Under the pieces are notes generated by a model that was not told the origin of the DNA, searched no databases, and worked only from the letters and a program-made list of their open reading frames with translations. The translations under genes were made by a program, and so were the position numbers. A stretch of 64,000 bases of DNA, taken from assembly GCA_023435895.1 (NCBI GenBank), contig JAEZLH010000024.1:62001-126000 (forward strand), read 5' to 3'. The DNA is from Bacillota bacterium. Lineage in GTDB: Bacteria; Bacillota; Clostridia; Lachnospirales; Lachnospiraceae. The stretch's first letter is position 1. Each line of letters begins with the position of its first letter. Of this stretch, positions 53,624 to 62,961 are shown one piece after another.

Positions 53624-54172
53624 CTAATCGAATGTTTTAATAGTTATGTAGCCGCTCGGAACAGAATCTGCTAACCATACTTTTTCATTTCCATTGTAGA
53701 ATTTCAAGCCTTCTTTATAAGCAGTTTCTGCATCGATAACTAAGAGGACAGGTTGGTCATCCCTTCTTCTTCCAACTATAAGTGCTGTTTCTATGTCCTG
53801 GGATAAATGAACATACTGTCTGCCTCTTGGTAATAACCCTTTTTCCTTTATGCTAACCAAATATTTATGAGCAGTTCCATGATATAACCATTTAGGCGGC
53901 TCTTCCTCACTTTTATAAATCTTCATTGGTATGGAATGTCCATAAAAAGCGCGAATTCTTTCCCCTACAATTTCACACCTCTTTTTATCTGAAGTTTCTA
54001 TTATTTTCTCCAAATCTCTTTTCATAATATCCCGCCATTTCGGATTTTGTTTAAGGGAGCTAATTAGTTGATCCACCTTAACCCAACCCTCTTCATCCAT
54101 CTCTAGTTCATACTCCCAAGGGGCATGCCGTAACGCATAGGAGACTTCTTTACTTAATTCATAATAATTCAT
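53624..54172 (-). CDS. kptA: RNA 2'-phosphotransferase (Tpt1/KptA family)
   Basis: 182 residues, normal size. N-terminal winged-helix part (YALRHAPWEYELEMDEEGWV) and the ADP-ribosyltransferase-like part with LYHGTAHKYLVSI, LLPRGRQYVHLS and VLLVIDA. Transfers the 2'-phosphate from an RNA splice junction to NAD; in bacteria the natural substrate is unclear. Alone, next to a foldback element. Confidence 0.93.
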   Translation of the reverse strand: MNYYELSKEVSYALRHAPWEYELEMDEEGWVKVDQLISSLKQNPKWRDIMKRDLEKIIETSDKKRCEIVGERIRAFYGHSIPMKIYKSEEEPPKWLYHGTAHKYLVSIKEKGLLPRGRQYVHLSQDIETALIVGRRRDDQPVLLVIDAETAYKEGLKFYNGNEKVWLADSVPSGYITIKTFD

Positions 54173-54362
54173 CCTGTTTGACTCCTTTTCGTAATAATAA
54201 ATTCCTCTATATTTATTCCATTACCATGTAGCCCAATCAAAACCCACCTGTTGCAATCTATACAAATTAATATCTTAGTATAACATATCCATCCTTATTA
54301 TCCAATATTTGCTTTTCTTTAATCCTACTCTACTAGTAACCTCACAATTACTTATATACGAA

Positions 54363-54406
54363 GAACCGGGGTGAATTTTCATCATCATGAAAATTCACCC
54401 CGGTTC
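54363..54406 (-). terminator. Strong hairpin after sugar permease gene
   Basis: GAACCGGGGTGAATTTTCAT pairs perfectly over 20 bp with a CATC loop. No T run, but the stem is very stable. Confidence 0.75.
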
Positions 54407-54432
54407 AAACGTTTATGGCCTTATATTAAGTA

Positions 54433-55608
54433 TTATTCTGCGGAAGATTTGGATTTTGTGTAAACATCGAATGCTACTGCGCCTAAAAGTACAAGACCTT
54501 TGATTGCCTGCTGCCAGTCAATACCTACACCCATGATGGACATACCATTGTTGAGAACACCCATGAATAATGCACCGATAATAGCACCTACGATTTTACC
54601 AATACCACCGGAAGCGGAAGCTCCACCGATAAAGCATGCTGCAATTGCATCCAGCTCGAAGTTTGTTCCGGCCTTCGGTGTTGCTGCGTTCAGACGTCCT
54701 GCAACTACAAGTCCGGCAAATGCTGCGAGAACACCCATATTTACGAATACAAAGAACTTAACCTTCTTAATCTTGATACCGGATAAACGTGCTGCTTTTT
54801 CATTACCACCAAGTGCATAGATGTGACGACCTAAGATTGTCTTTTGTGTAAGAAAAGTATAAATTCCTACTAAGCATGCAATCAATATTAGGACGATTGG
54901 AAGACCCTTATATGCTGCAAGATTATATGTAAGCAGATTTATTGCCAATATAATTACTGCAACCTTTGCAACTGTAAAGCTTGTAGGTAATAATTCAAAA
55001 TTATATTTTTTCTTATTTCTAATACTTTTGATTTCAAAGTAGATAAATACTACGGATAGTATAATACCAATTGCAATTGTTATTAAATTCAATCCACCAA
55101 CTGTCAATACATTAGGAAGGAAACCGTTTGCCATCATCTGGAAAGATTTCTCAAAGGGAGCCAAGGTCTGTCCCTTAAGTAATACCATAGTTAAACCACG
55201 AAATACCAACATACCAGCAAGAGTTACGATAAAAGCTGGCATACGGATGTAAGCAATCCAAAAGCCCTGCCATGCACCTACTAACGCACCAATTAATAAA
55301 CAAAGGGGAACTGCTACAACAACTGGCATTTTGTAGGTTACCATAAATACCGCCGAAATAGCACCGATAAATGCTGCAACCGACCCAACCGAAAGATCAA
55401 CGTTACCGGTTAATATAACTAATAGCATACCAACTGCAAGAATTAATACATAGCTGTTCTGAAGAATAATGTTTGTTACATTCAAAGGCATGAATAAAAC
55501 TCCGCCTGTCAATATCTGAAAAAGAATCATGATTACAATAAGAGCCAGTACCATGGCATACTCACGGATATTACTCTTAAGAATTGATTTAATATTACTG
55601 AAAGTCAT
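54433..55608 (-). CDS. Sugar ABC transporter permease (XylH/MmsB/GguB type)
   Basis: 391 residues with about ten helices. GNVDLSVGSVAAFIGAISAV, IRMPAFIVTLAGMLVFRGL and GGNEKAARLSGIKIKKVKF are typical. Starts with a 1-base overlap with the ATPase stop (TAATG). Partner of the ATPase and ChvE-type binding protein. Confidence 0.94.
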   Translation of the reverse strand: MTFSNIKSILKSNIREYAMVLALIVIMILFQILTGGVLFMPLNVTNIILQNSYVLILAVGMLLVILTGNVDLSVGSVAAFIGAISAVFMVTYKMPVVVAVPLCLLIGALVGAWQGFWIAYIRMPAFIVTLAGMLVFRGLTMVLLKGQTLAPFEKSFQMMANGFLPNVLTVGGLNLITIAIGIILSVVFIYFEIKSIRNKKKYNFELLPTSFTVAKVAVIILAINLLTYNLAAYKGLPIVLILIACLVGIYTFLTQKTILGRHIYALGGNEKAARLSGIKIKKVKFFVFVNMGVLAAFAGLVVAGRLNAATPKAGTNFELDAIAACFIGGASASGGIGKIVGAIIGALFMGVLNNGMSIMGVGIDWQQAIKGLVLLGAVAFDVYTKSKSSAE

Positions 55609-57146
55609 TACTTTACCTCCTTGTTATGACGCATGATGCATCTCATGATACTCTCCTGGGAAGCTTCCTCACGGGATAATTCACCAGCGATCTCACCTTC
55701 ATTAACAACATAAATACGGTCACACATACCTAATAATTCGGGCATCTCTGAAGATATAATTATAATAGATTTACCTTCATCCGCCAACTGATTTATTATT
55801 GTATAAATCTCATATTTTGCACCTACATCAATACCTCTTGTCGGTTCATCCAGTATTAAGATATCCGGGTTTGTGAAAATCCATTTACTTAAAACGACTT
55901 TTTGTTGATTTCCGCCGCTTAGGTTTCCTGTTTTATGCAAGATACTTGAGGACTTAATTTTGAACTTCTTTCTGAAATCTTCTGAAACCAATATCTCCTC
56001 ATGAGGATTGATTACACTATTCTTACTTAGTTTCTTCAGATTTGATAGGGATATGTTATTCTTGATTGTGTCAATTAATACCAAGCCATAGTTCTTTCTG
56101 TCTTCCGTAACATAAGCTATACCACTATCAATTGCTTTATTAACGGTATCCAGATTAACTTCTTTACCATTTATCTTTAAGCTGCCGGATATCTTTTGAC
56201 CATAGGATTTACCAAAAATACTCATGGCTAACTCAGTTCGACCAGCACCCATAAGTCCGGCAAAACCTACGATCTCGCCACGCTTAACATTCAAATTCAC
56301 ACGATTAATAACAACTCTGTCTTCATTCTGGGGATGATGAACTGTCCAATCCTTCACCTCCATGATAACTTCGCCTACATTGGGATCTCTGTGAGGGTAT
56401 CGGTTCTCAATATCACGACCAACCATTCCCTTGATAATAATATCTTCAGTGATATCATCCTTACCTTTTGATAAGGTCTGTATCGTCTTGCCGTCACGAA
56501 TTATCGTGATTTCGTCAGCTACTTTATTTACTTCGTTTAATTTGTGGGATATGATTATGGAAGTAACTCCATGCTCTTTCAGCTCTAATAATAAGTTCAA
56601 TAAATTCTCACTATCATCATCATTTAACGCTGCTGTGGGTTCGTCAAGAATTAATAGCTTTACTTCCTTTGCTAATGCTCTTGTGATTTCTACCAACTGC
56701 TGCTTTCCAACGCCGATATTGCTTACCAGGGTATTCGGATTCTCTGTCAGTCTTACTTTCTCCAATAATCCTTTTGTATTATGAATTGTTTTATCCCAAT
56801 CGATTACACCGGCATTCGCCTGTTCATTACCCAGGAACACATTCTCAGCAATTGACAGATATGGTATGAGTGCAAGCTCCTGATGGATAATTACAATTCC
56901 TTTCTTTTCACTATCCTTAATTGTCTTAAAGTTACATTCTTCACCATCAAAGACAATATCGCCGGAATATGTACCATGAGGATATACCCCACTCAATACA
57001 TTCATCAACGTGGATTTACCAGCTCCATTCTCCCCTACCAGTGCATGAATTTGTCCTTTTTTTACTTTAAGATTTACATTATCCAATGCTTTTAAACTGG
57101 AAAATGCCTTCGTTATTCCATTCATTTCCAAGATAAAATCAGACAT
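55608..57146 (-). CDS. Sugar ABC transporter ATPase, two domains (XylG/MmsA/GguA type)
   Basis: 512 residues, two ABC domains. First: GENGAGKSTLMNVLSG, VGKQQLVEITRALA, LILDEPTAAL. Second: GLMGAGRTELAMSIFG, LSGGNQQKVVLSKW, LILDEPTRGIDVGAK. Energises uptake of a pentose/hexose. Second gene of the operon, 113 bases after the binding-protein gene, with a hairpin between. Confidence 0.95.
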   Translation of the reverse strand: MSDFILEMNGITKAFSSLKALDNVNLKVKKGQIHALVGENGAGKSTLMNVLSGVYPHGTYSGDIVFDGEECNFKTIKDSEKKGIVIIHQELALIPYLSIAENVFLGNEQANAGVIDWDKTIHNTKGLLEKVRLTENPNTLVSNIGVGKQQLVEITRALAKEVKLLILDEPTAALNDDDSENLLNLLLELKEHGVTSIIISHKLNEVNKVADEITIIRDGKTIQTLSKGKDDITEDIIIKGMVGRDIENRYPHRDPNVGEVIMEVKDWTVHHPQNEDRVVINRVNLNVKRGEIVGFAGLMGAGRTELAMSIFGKSYGQKISGSLKINGKEVNLDTVNKAIDSGIAYVTEDRKNYGLVLIDTIKNNISLSNLKKLSKNSVINPHEEILVSEDFRKKFKIKSSSILHKTGNLSGGNQQKVVLSKWIFTNPDILILDEPTRGIDVGAKYEIYTIINQLADEGKSIIIISSEMPELLGMCDRIYVVNEGEIAGELSREEASQESIMRCIMRHNKEVK

Positions 57147-57177
57147 TTTTTTGACTCCTTACCGCGAGATTATATGA

Positions 57178-57214
57178 AATTTTGCAGAAACAGCAGAGCC
57201 ATTTCTGCAAAATT
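57178..57214 (-). terminator. Hairpin between binding-protein and ATPase genes
   Basis: AATTTTGCAGAAA pairs perfectly with TTTCTGCAAAATT over 13 bp. Such stems after binding-protein genes often stabilise the upstream mRNA or cause partial termination. Confidence 0.65.
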
Positions 57215-57259
57215 CCCATACAGGATTATTAGTTTTGAAGCAATTGCTTCATTTATTGA

Positions 57260-58327
57260 TTACTGTAAATCGGATTCTTTATAATAACCGGAGTCTACTA
57301 AAGTTGCTTTGTAGTTAGCCTTATCAACCGGAACCGGGTCACAAAGGAAGGAAGGAACTACCTTCTTACCATTGTTATAAGTCTTTGAATCATTTATTTC
57401 CGGCTCTGTACCTTTGAAAGCTGCATCAACCATACCAACACACTTCTCAGCTAAAACTCTTGTATCTTTAAAGATAGTTGAGTATTGCTCTCCTGCGATA
57501 ATGGATTTTACGGAAGGAATCTCAGCATCCTGTCCGGATACGATAGGCATCTTAAGGTCGCCTGTGCCATAACCAATACTCTTTAAAGAAGAAATAACAC
57601 CGATGGAGATACCATCATAAGGGGATAATACTGCATCAACTTTAGCACTGGTATAGTTTGCACTTAAAATGTTATCCATTCTTGCCTGTGCAGTAGCACC
57701 GTCCCAACGAAGGGTGGATACTTTATCCATACCGGTCTGACCACTCTTTACTACTAATTTGCCGTTGTCTATGTAAGGCTGAAGAACTGACATAGCACCA
57801 TCATAAAAGAAATATGCATTGTTATCATCCGGTGAACCGCCGAATAATTCAATATTGAAAGGACCTGCCTGATTCTCAAGATCAAGACCCTTTACGATTG
57901 ACTGAGCCTGTAATACACCAACCTTGAAGTTATCAAAGGTAGCATAGTAGGATACGTTCTCAGTATTTTTGATCAATCTGTCATATGCGATTACTTTAAT
58001 CTTAGCATCAGCAGCTTTTTGTAAAACGTCTGTTAAAGCTTCGCCGTCGATGGAAGCGATTACAAGCACTTTACACCCTTTAGAAATCATGTTCTCAATC
58101 TGTGCAACCTGGTTATCTACATTATCCTCACCATACTGAAGATCAACTTTGTACCCCTTTGCTTCAAGCTGTTTCTTCATATTGTCACCATCTTGAATCC
58201 AACGCTGTGATGACTTTGTAGGCATTGCAACACCAACTAATTTGTCATTGTTCGCTTTTGCACATCCTGTAAGAGCGAAAACCAGTAACCCAACCATTAC
58301 TAATGCGATCCACTTTCTCATTTTCAT
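57260..58327 (-). CDS. ChvE-type multiple sugar-binding lipoprotein
   Basis: 355 residues. Lipobox LTGC near Cys22, then type I fold: VGVAMPTKSSQRWIQDGDNM, LVIASIDGEAL, KVIAYDRLI, YATFDNFKVGVLQAQSIV, VDAVLSPYDG, SGQDAEIPSVKSII, as in ChvE/XylF. Binds aldoses (xylose, arabinose, galactose or glucose). First gene of the operon; promoter and CGTTT operator upstream. Confidence 0.93.
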   Translation of the reverse strand: MKMRKWIALVMVGLLVFALTGCAKANNDKLVGVAMPTKSSQRWIQDGDNMKKQLEAKGYKVDLQYGEDNVDNQVAQIENMISKGCKVLVIASIDGEALTDVLQKAADAKIKVIAYDRLIKNTENVSYYATFDNFKVGVLQAQSIVKGLDLENQAGPFNIELFGGSPDDNNAYFFYDGAMSVLQPYIDNGKLVVKSGQTGMDKVSTLRWDGATAQARMDNILSANYTSAKVDAVLSPYDGISIGVISSLKSIGYGTGDLKMPIVSGQDAEIPSVKSIIAGEQYSTIFKDTRVLAEKCVGMVDAAFKGTEPEINDSKTYNNGKKVVPSFLCDPVPVDKANYKATLVDSGYYKESDLQ

Positions 58328-58402
58328 AAAACCTCTCCTTATATTGTATTATGTTTTTACAACCGGAAATTCGAAACAAAATAATCAATATGTACAACCC
58401 CG

Positions 58403-58434
58403 TTGTTCGTTTATGTTCGTTTGTTTACGTTTCC
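58403..58434. promoter_or_regulatory. Tandem CGTTT operator over the sugar-transporter start
   Basis: Plus strand repeats TTCGTTTATG, TTCGTTTGTT, TACGTTTCC at 10-base intervals just downstream of the -10 box. The CGTTT core matches DeoR-family (GlpR/AgaR-like) sites; the DeoR gene lies 270 bases away. Confidence 0.6.
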
Positions 58435-58442
58435 GTGATTGA

Positions 58443-58471
58443 ATCATAACACACACAAAGATTGTTGTCAA
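58443..58471 (-). promoter_or_regulatory. Predicted promoter of the sugar transporter operon
   Basis: Minus strand TTGACA (58466-58471), 17 bases, TATGAT (58443-58448). Confidence 0.75.
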
Positions 58472-58567
58472 TATAATGACCAATAAAATTATATTTTATA
58501 TTAACGTTTTATACATATATACTAATACACACTTAATACACATGGGTTTTTCTCTTTCATTCCTTGC

Positions 58568-58591
58568 TTTCGTTTACTTTCGTTTTATTGC
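58568..58591. promoter_or_regulatory. Second CGTTT operator, upstream of DeoR gene
   Basis: TTTCGTTTACTTTCGTTTTA: two CGTTT units 10 bases apart, just upstream of the DeoR promoter's -35 box. Confidence 0.55.
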
Positions 58592-58604
58592 ATATTGCTT
58601 ACTA

Positions 58605-58633
58605 TTGCATTTCTTTACTGATTAGTATATAAT
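58605..58633 (+). promoter_or_regulatory. Predicted promoter of DeoR gene
   Basis: TTGCAT (58605-58610), 17 bases, TATAAT (58628-58633), followed by the DeoR ATG 73 bases later. Confidence 0.65.
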
Positions 58634-58705
58634 TAATTAAGTGTTTTTTACAAAATACAAACAAGAGATTAGCGGATATTATTCCGTATTAAGGAAGTGT
58701 AATTA

Positions 58706-59488
58706 ATGTTTGCGATTGAACGCATACGTATCATAAAAAATTACATAATGAATAACCAACAAGCAGAGGTTAGCACCTTAAGTACCATGCTTAATGTATC
58801 CGAGGTTACCATAAGAAGAGACCTTGAGAAACTGGAGGAAGAAGGCTTTTTAACCAGAACCCATGGCGGTGCTGTGTTAAATACCGGCGAAGAAGAGCCA
58901 GTTGTGATGGCTGATGGTTATAACCCCGCAGATTATCAGGAAATCGCGGACATTGCTGTCCAGCTAATTAAGGACGGTGATATTATCATGCTGACTAACG
59001 GGCTGATTAATCTCCATATCGCCAAGCGTTTAAATAATAAGAACAACATTACAATTTTAACAAATGATATTACAATTGCTACGGAGCTTTCCACCAACAA
59101 GTCAGTTAAGGTGGTTCTGCTTGGTGGTGATGTTGATTTTCGATATAATGCCGTATTCGGAACGCTTACTACCAATAACCTAAAAAAATTCTTTGTTTCA
59201 AAATTATTTATAGAAATCGACGGAATCACCGCCGATTTGGATTTGACTGTATCCAGCATCGATATGGCTTCTCTAATACAGGAAGCAGCCTATAACGCAA
59301 GTCATAAAATACTTCTCATGACCGCAGATGCATTTGAAAAGAACTCTTTCTACCGTGTCGGAAAAGCTCAGCATATTGCGGATCGCATCATCACCAATTC
59401 ACGCATAAAAGACAGCTATAAGGACAATATTTTTAACAGTAATATTCAGCTTTTTACATCGATTGACGCTTTTGAGGGTAATGTATAA
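58706..59488 (+). CDS. DeoR-family transcriptional regulator
   Basis: 260 residues. N-terminal DeoR helix-turn-helix (STLSTMLNVSEVTIRRDLEK, EEGFLTRTHGGAVL), then the ISOCOT/DeoRC sensor domain (DIIMLTNGLINLHIAKRL, VVLLGGDV). Usually binds a sugar phosphate. Probably represses both the divergent sugar ABC operon and its own operon. 53 bases before the ATPase gene. AAGGAAGTGTAATTA before ATG. Confidence 0.92.
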   Translation: MFAIERIRIIKNYIMNNQQAEVSTLSTMLNVSEVTIRRDLEKLEEEGFLTRTHGGAVLNTGEEEPVVMADGYNPADYQEIADIAVQLIKDGDIIMLTNGLINLHIAKRLNNKNNITILTNDITIATELSTNKSVKVVLLGGDVDFRYNAVFGTLTTNNLKKFFVSKLFIEIDGITADLDLTVSSIDMASLIQEAAYNASHKILLMTADAFEKNSFYRVGKAQHIADRIITNSRIKDSYKDNIFNSNIQLFTSIDAFEGNV

Positions 59489-59541
59489 TTCATTACTTTC
59501 CTCATATAGAAGCCTTTTATCAAATCAATGGAGGTTTCACC

Positions 59542-61032
59542 ATGAATGTACCAGCTTTACTGCTAAAGGACATTAACAAATACATGAGTGAAGATTTTTC
59601 GTTAAAAAGTATTAACCTTGACTTGTTTTATGGGGAGGTTCATGCCCTGATAGGTGAAAACGGTTCCGGAAAATCAATGATTATCAATGTAATTAACGGG
59701 ATTTTTAAAAAGGATAGCGGCCAGATCTATATGGATGGCAAGGAAATTAACCCAAGCTCAATTTCAGAAGCAAAGAAGCTTGGTATCCATTCCCTGCTCC
59801 AGGATGTTGCCTTATACCCTAACCTTTCTATTGCCGAAAATGTGTACGCTGATCGGATGCCCTACAAAAATGAAGTTTTGCATTGGATTGATTTCAATAA
59901 ACTCAACAGCAATTGCAATAGATTATTTAAAGATTTAGGTATTGATCTTAATCCTAAGGCTCCTCTTGGTAATTTAGGGTTCGCACAGCTTCATTTGGTT
60001 GAACTAATCAAGGCTTATGTCTCGGATGCCAGAGTAATTATCTTTGATGAACCAACTTCCTCTTTCACATCCGTTGAAAAAACTGTCCTTTACCGGATAT
60101 TACAAGATCTCAAGCGTCAAAATAAGGCAATTATATACATAACCCATTCCTTAGATGAGATTGAAATGATTGCAGAACGAGTATCCATTATGCATCAGGG
60201 CAAAATGATTGGAACCAGATATGTGAAGGATACCACCACCGAGGAGATTATTCGCTTAATGGTCAATGCTGAGGTCAGCAAGCGATATCCAAAGCTCGAA
60301 ATACTGCCCGGTAAAACCATATTATCGGTTAAGAACCTTTCCTTTGAACCGGTACTATCCGATGTAAGCTTTGATCTAAGAAAGGGTGAAATCCTTGGCA
60401 TAACCGGTCTAGCAGGTTCCGGTCGATCCATGCTGGCAAAATCCATATTTGGTGTGCACAAGGCCACCACTGGTACCATACAAGTCAACGGTAAACAAGT
60501 TGACATCAACGAGCCCTATGATGCAATTAGTGCAGGAATTGCAATGTTACCGGAGGATCGTATCAACAACTCCGTATTTGGCGACCTGAGTTTACAGAAC
60601 AATGTCTCCATTGCATCCCTAAGAAGATTTGTTCAACACATGATTATTGATCCCTATATTCTCTCTGATGTATCAAACTCCTACATCGAGAAATTAAGTA
60701 TCAAACCAGGAAAGTCCTATGATATTATCAAGGCACTGAGTGGTGGTAATCAGCAGAAGATGGCAGTTGCCAGATGGATGATGAGTCACCTCAAGATTTA
60801 TATCATGGACGAGCCCACTAGAGGTGTGGATATTGCTTCCAAAACAGATATCTATAACTGCATGGTAGATATGGTAAGAAAAGGCGCCTCCATCATCTTT
60901 ATTTCTTCCGATATTGATGAAATTCTCGGAATGTGTGACCGTATCTTAGTAATGAATTCAGGAAAGCTGGTTTGCAATGTCCCAAGATCTCAAGCCAATA
61001 AAGAAATTATTTTAAAATATGCCACTAGATAA
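59542..61032 (+). CDS. Second sugar ABC transporter ATPase without permease
   Basis: 496 residues, two ABC domains. First domain has altered motifs: Walker A GENGSGKSM (Met instead of Thr/Ser) and a degenerate signature NLGFAQLHLVELIKAY; Walker B VIIFDEPTSS is kept. Second domain is intact (GLAGSGRSML, LSGGNQQKMAVARW, IMDEPTRGVDIASK). GGAGGTTTCACC before ATG. Likely a partner or alternative ATPase for the divergent sugar transporter; terminator follows. Confidence 0.9.
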   Translation: MNVPALLLKDINKYMSEDFSLKSINLDLFYGEVHALIGENGSGKSMIINVINGIFKKDSGQIYMDGKEINPSSISEAKKLGIHSLLQDVALYPNLSIAENVYADRMPYKNEVLHWIDFNKLNSNCNRLFKDLGIDLNPKAPLGNLGFAQLHLVELIKAYVSDARVIIFDEPTSSFTSVEKTVLYRILQDLKRQNKAIIYITHSLDEIEMIAERVSIMHQGKMIGTRYVKDTTTEEIIRLMVNAEVSKRYPKLEILPGKTILSVKNLSFEPVLSDVSFDLRKGEILGITGLAGSGRSMLAKSIFGVHKATTGTIQVNGKQVDINEPYDAISAGIAMLPEDRINNSVFGDLSLQNNVSIASLRRFVQHMIIDPYILSDVSNSYIEKLSIKPGKSYDIIKALSGGNQQKMAVARWMMSHLKIYIMDEPTRGVDIASKTDIYNCMVDMVRKGASIIFISSDIDEILGMCDRILVMNSGKLVCNVPRSQANKEIILKYATR

Positions 61033-61035
61033 ACA

Positions 61036-61081
61036 AAAAACATATGCAAGGTGAGCGATAAACCCATTTGCATATGTTTTT
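61036..61081 (+). terminator. Terminator after the orphan sugar ATPase
   Basis: AAAAACATATGCAA pairs perfectly over 14 bp with TTGCATATGTTTTT and runs into T-rich sequence. Confidence 0.88.
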
Positions 61082-61110
61082 CTTTATATTAAGATTGATA
61101 AGGTGGTACT

Positions 61111-61170
61111 GATTTATACTATGGCAATGTCGATTCGCTCAAAGCCAAAGATTCATACTTCGATGATAAA
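61111..61170 (+). repeat. Dispersed intergenic repeat, copy G
   Basis: GATTTATACTATGGCAATG, then CGATTCGCTCAAAGCCAAAG and CTTCGATGAT, matching copy B over about 55 bases with substitutions. Confidence 0.55.
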
Positions 61171-61229
61171 CATAAGATATTCAAGTTTACACAAAATAAT
61201 AAACGGAGCCAGATATTCTAATTGTTTTA

Positions 61230-61709
61230 TCAGGAAAACTTGTCCAGTCCATTGATCAATCTATTATAATCAAGGATAAGCTTAACATCATCTCCCACTT
61301 TCCCAATTCCCTTAATATAATGATTGCCGGATTTTTTAAGATCAGGAGGAGGTACAATGTCTTCTTCTCGAATCGAAACCACTTCTGATACACTATCTAC
61401 AATAAGCCCAATAGAAATATCCGCAACATCAAATACAATAATGCAGGTTCTGTCATTATAATCTATCGCAGCCTTTTTAAATCTTAACCTTACATCCATT
61501 ACCGGAATAATCTTCCCTCTAAGATTAATAATACCTTTAATGTATTCGGGTAAATTCGGTAGTTCTGTGATTGTCTGCAGTCCGATAATCTCAGTTACAT
61601 AGCAAATGTCAATGCCATAGAATTCATTATCCAAAATAAAGGTAAGAAATTTATCCTTCTGTGTATCTTCTTTCAAATCATATAATTCGCCATTTGTATT
61701 ATCCGACAT
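61230..61709 (-). CDS. cheW: CheW-like chemotaxis coupling protein
   Basis: 159 residues, CheW fold: FILDNEFYGIDICYVTEI, LPNLPEYIKGIINLRGKIIP, VDVRLRF. Links receptors to CheA in chemotaxis arrays. Isolated from other che genes in this window. GGGGTTTGGG before ATG. Confidence 0.94.
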   Translation of the reverse strand: MSDNTNGELYDLKEDTQKDKFLTFILDNEFYGIDICYVTEIIGLQTITELPNLPEYIKGIINLRGKIIPVMDVRLRFKKAAIDYNDRTCIIVFDVADISIGLIVDSVSEVVSIREEDIVPPPDLKKSGNHYIKGIGKVGDDVKLILDYNRLINGLDKFS

Positions 61710-61884
61710 CCCAAACCCCTTTCAAAAAAGATGCACCACTTGAAAAATTACGAAAAATTAGAATCTAAGCGCGCAACCATGCAAAGCCATGTAAATATAG
61801 TGTTTTAATTAATTATAAATACATATATCTACATTTTCAACATATTTCTTCATTTTTCTACAAAGTTTATCAATTTTATCCAAC

Positions 61885-62952
61885 TTATAAATTCATGTTT
61901 TGCTTTAGCCTATCTATTGCCCTTTGAAGTTCTTCATCTTCTAGAAAATCCTTCAAAAATTCTTCCTGCTCTATCCCCTCTAACATTATTCGTTTCATTT
62001 CTTTGGTAGCAACCGCTTGCCCCTTCTCTATCTTGATTGTAGGGTCAAATAATATAGGATTGGGTTGTTGAGCGGTTCCGATTAATTGGTCGATCATCCG
62101 AATAAGACTATTCTTTGCCTCCTCATAGTTCGCCATGCGTTTATAGGCTTCAACAAACAGACCTTCGATTGTCTCTCCACCAACATTAAATATCTGCTCC
62201 AATTGACGATATACCTTACATAGCTCAAGATTTCTAACTGGATCCGAAATCATCTTTTCATTCATCATGGTCACTAAGCACATTTGCAATTGGTATGTTA
62301 ATGTATACAATCGCTTCTGAGTCACTTCCAATGCCTTTTCTTGATTATTCATTTTTAAATAGTATTGAGACCATAATAGAAAATGCTCCGTAGAATGTTC
62401 GGGGAGTTCTTTTAATAGTGCTTCAGCTTGTTCCAGTTGTTCCTCCTGCATCGCTATTCCTGCTAAGGATGCCAATGCTTTCTCCCAGTAGCCCACAGTC
62501 TTTGCCGTTCGAACGGACTCCAACAGCTGTTTCTTCTGCTCTCTCCAGCTTCGACTTTTCTCTTCAGATGCTAATGGAAAAAACATTTGAAATGTATTAA
62601 GTACAAGAGCCATATTATACTTTAATACAATATCGGAGGGGTAGGTATGCAATAAATTTAACAGCATATCTTCTGCCTCTTCCAAATTTCCTTTTCTCGC
62701 TACTTCAACAATTTCATTCATGCACTTTATTTGCTCGTCCTTGGTTAATGTTTCTTCAAACTGCAATAACTGATCTACATTGACCCCAAGCGTACGTGCA
62801 ATTGGACATAATAAGGCAATGTCAGGACAAGAGGTATTTGTTTCCCATTTGCTAACCGCTGGTGAGGACACGCCAACCGCTGCTGCCAACTGTTCCTGTG
62901 TCATACCTTTTGATTTTCTAAGTTTAGCAATTTGTTCCCCAAGCTTTATCAT
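61885..62952 (-). CDS. XRE-family regulator with TPR-like domain
   Basis: About 355 residues. Helix-turn-helix at 1-62 (KSKGMTQEQLAAAVGVSSPA, NTSCPDIALLCPIA), then a helical repeat region of TPR type at about 80-290 (EEAEDMLLNLLHTYPSDI; EQLEQAEALLKELPEH). Regulates by sensing a peptide or protein partner in some relatives. ATG 62952 (11 bases after AGGAGG) preferred over ATG 62961 only 2 bases after it. Confidence 0.88.
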   Translation of the reverse strand: MIKLGEQIAKLRKSKGMTQEQLAAAVGVSSPAVSKWETNTSCPDIALLCPIARTLGVNVDQLLQFEETLTKDEQIKCMNEIVEVARKGNLEEAEDMLLNLLHTYPSDIVLKYNMALVLNTFQMFFPLASEEKSRSWREQKKQLLESVRTAKTVGYWEKALASLAGIAMQEEQLEQAEALLKELPEHSTEHFLLWSQYYLKMNNQEKALEVTQKRLYTLTYQLQMCLVTMMNEKMISDPVRNLELCKVYRQLEQIFNVGGETIEGLFVEAYKRMANYEEAKNSLIRMIDQLIGTAQQPNPILFDPTIKIEKGQAVATKEMKRIMLEGIEQEEFLKDFLEDEELQRAIDRLKQNMNL

Positions 62953-62961
62953 ATTTACCAT

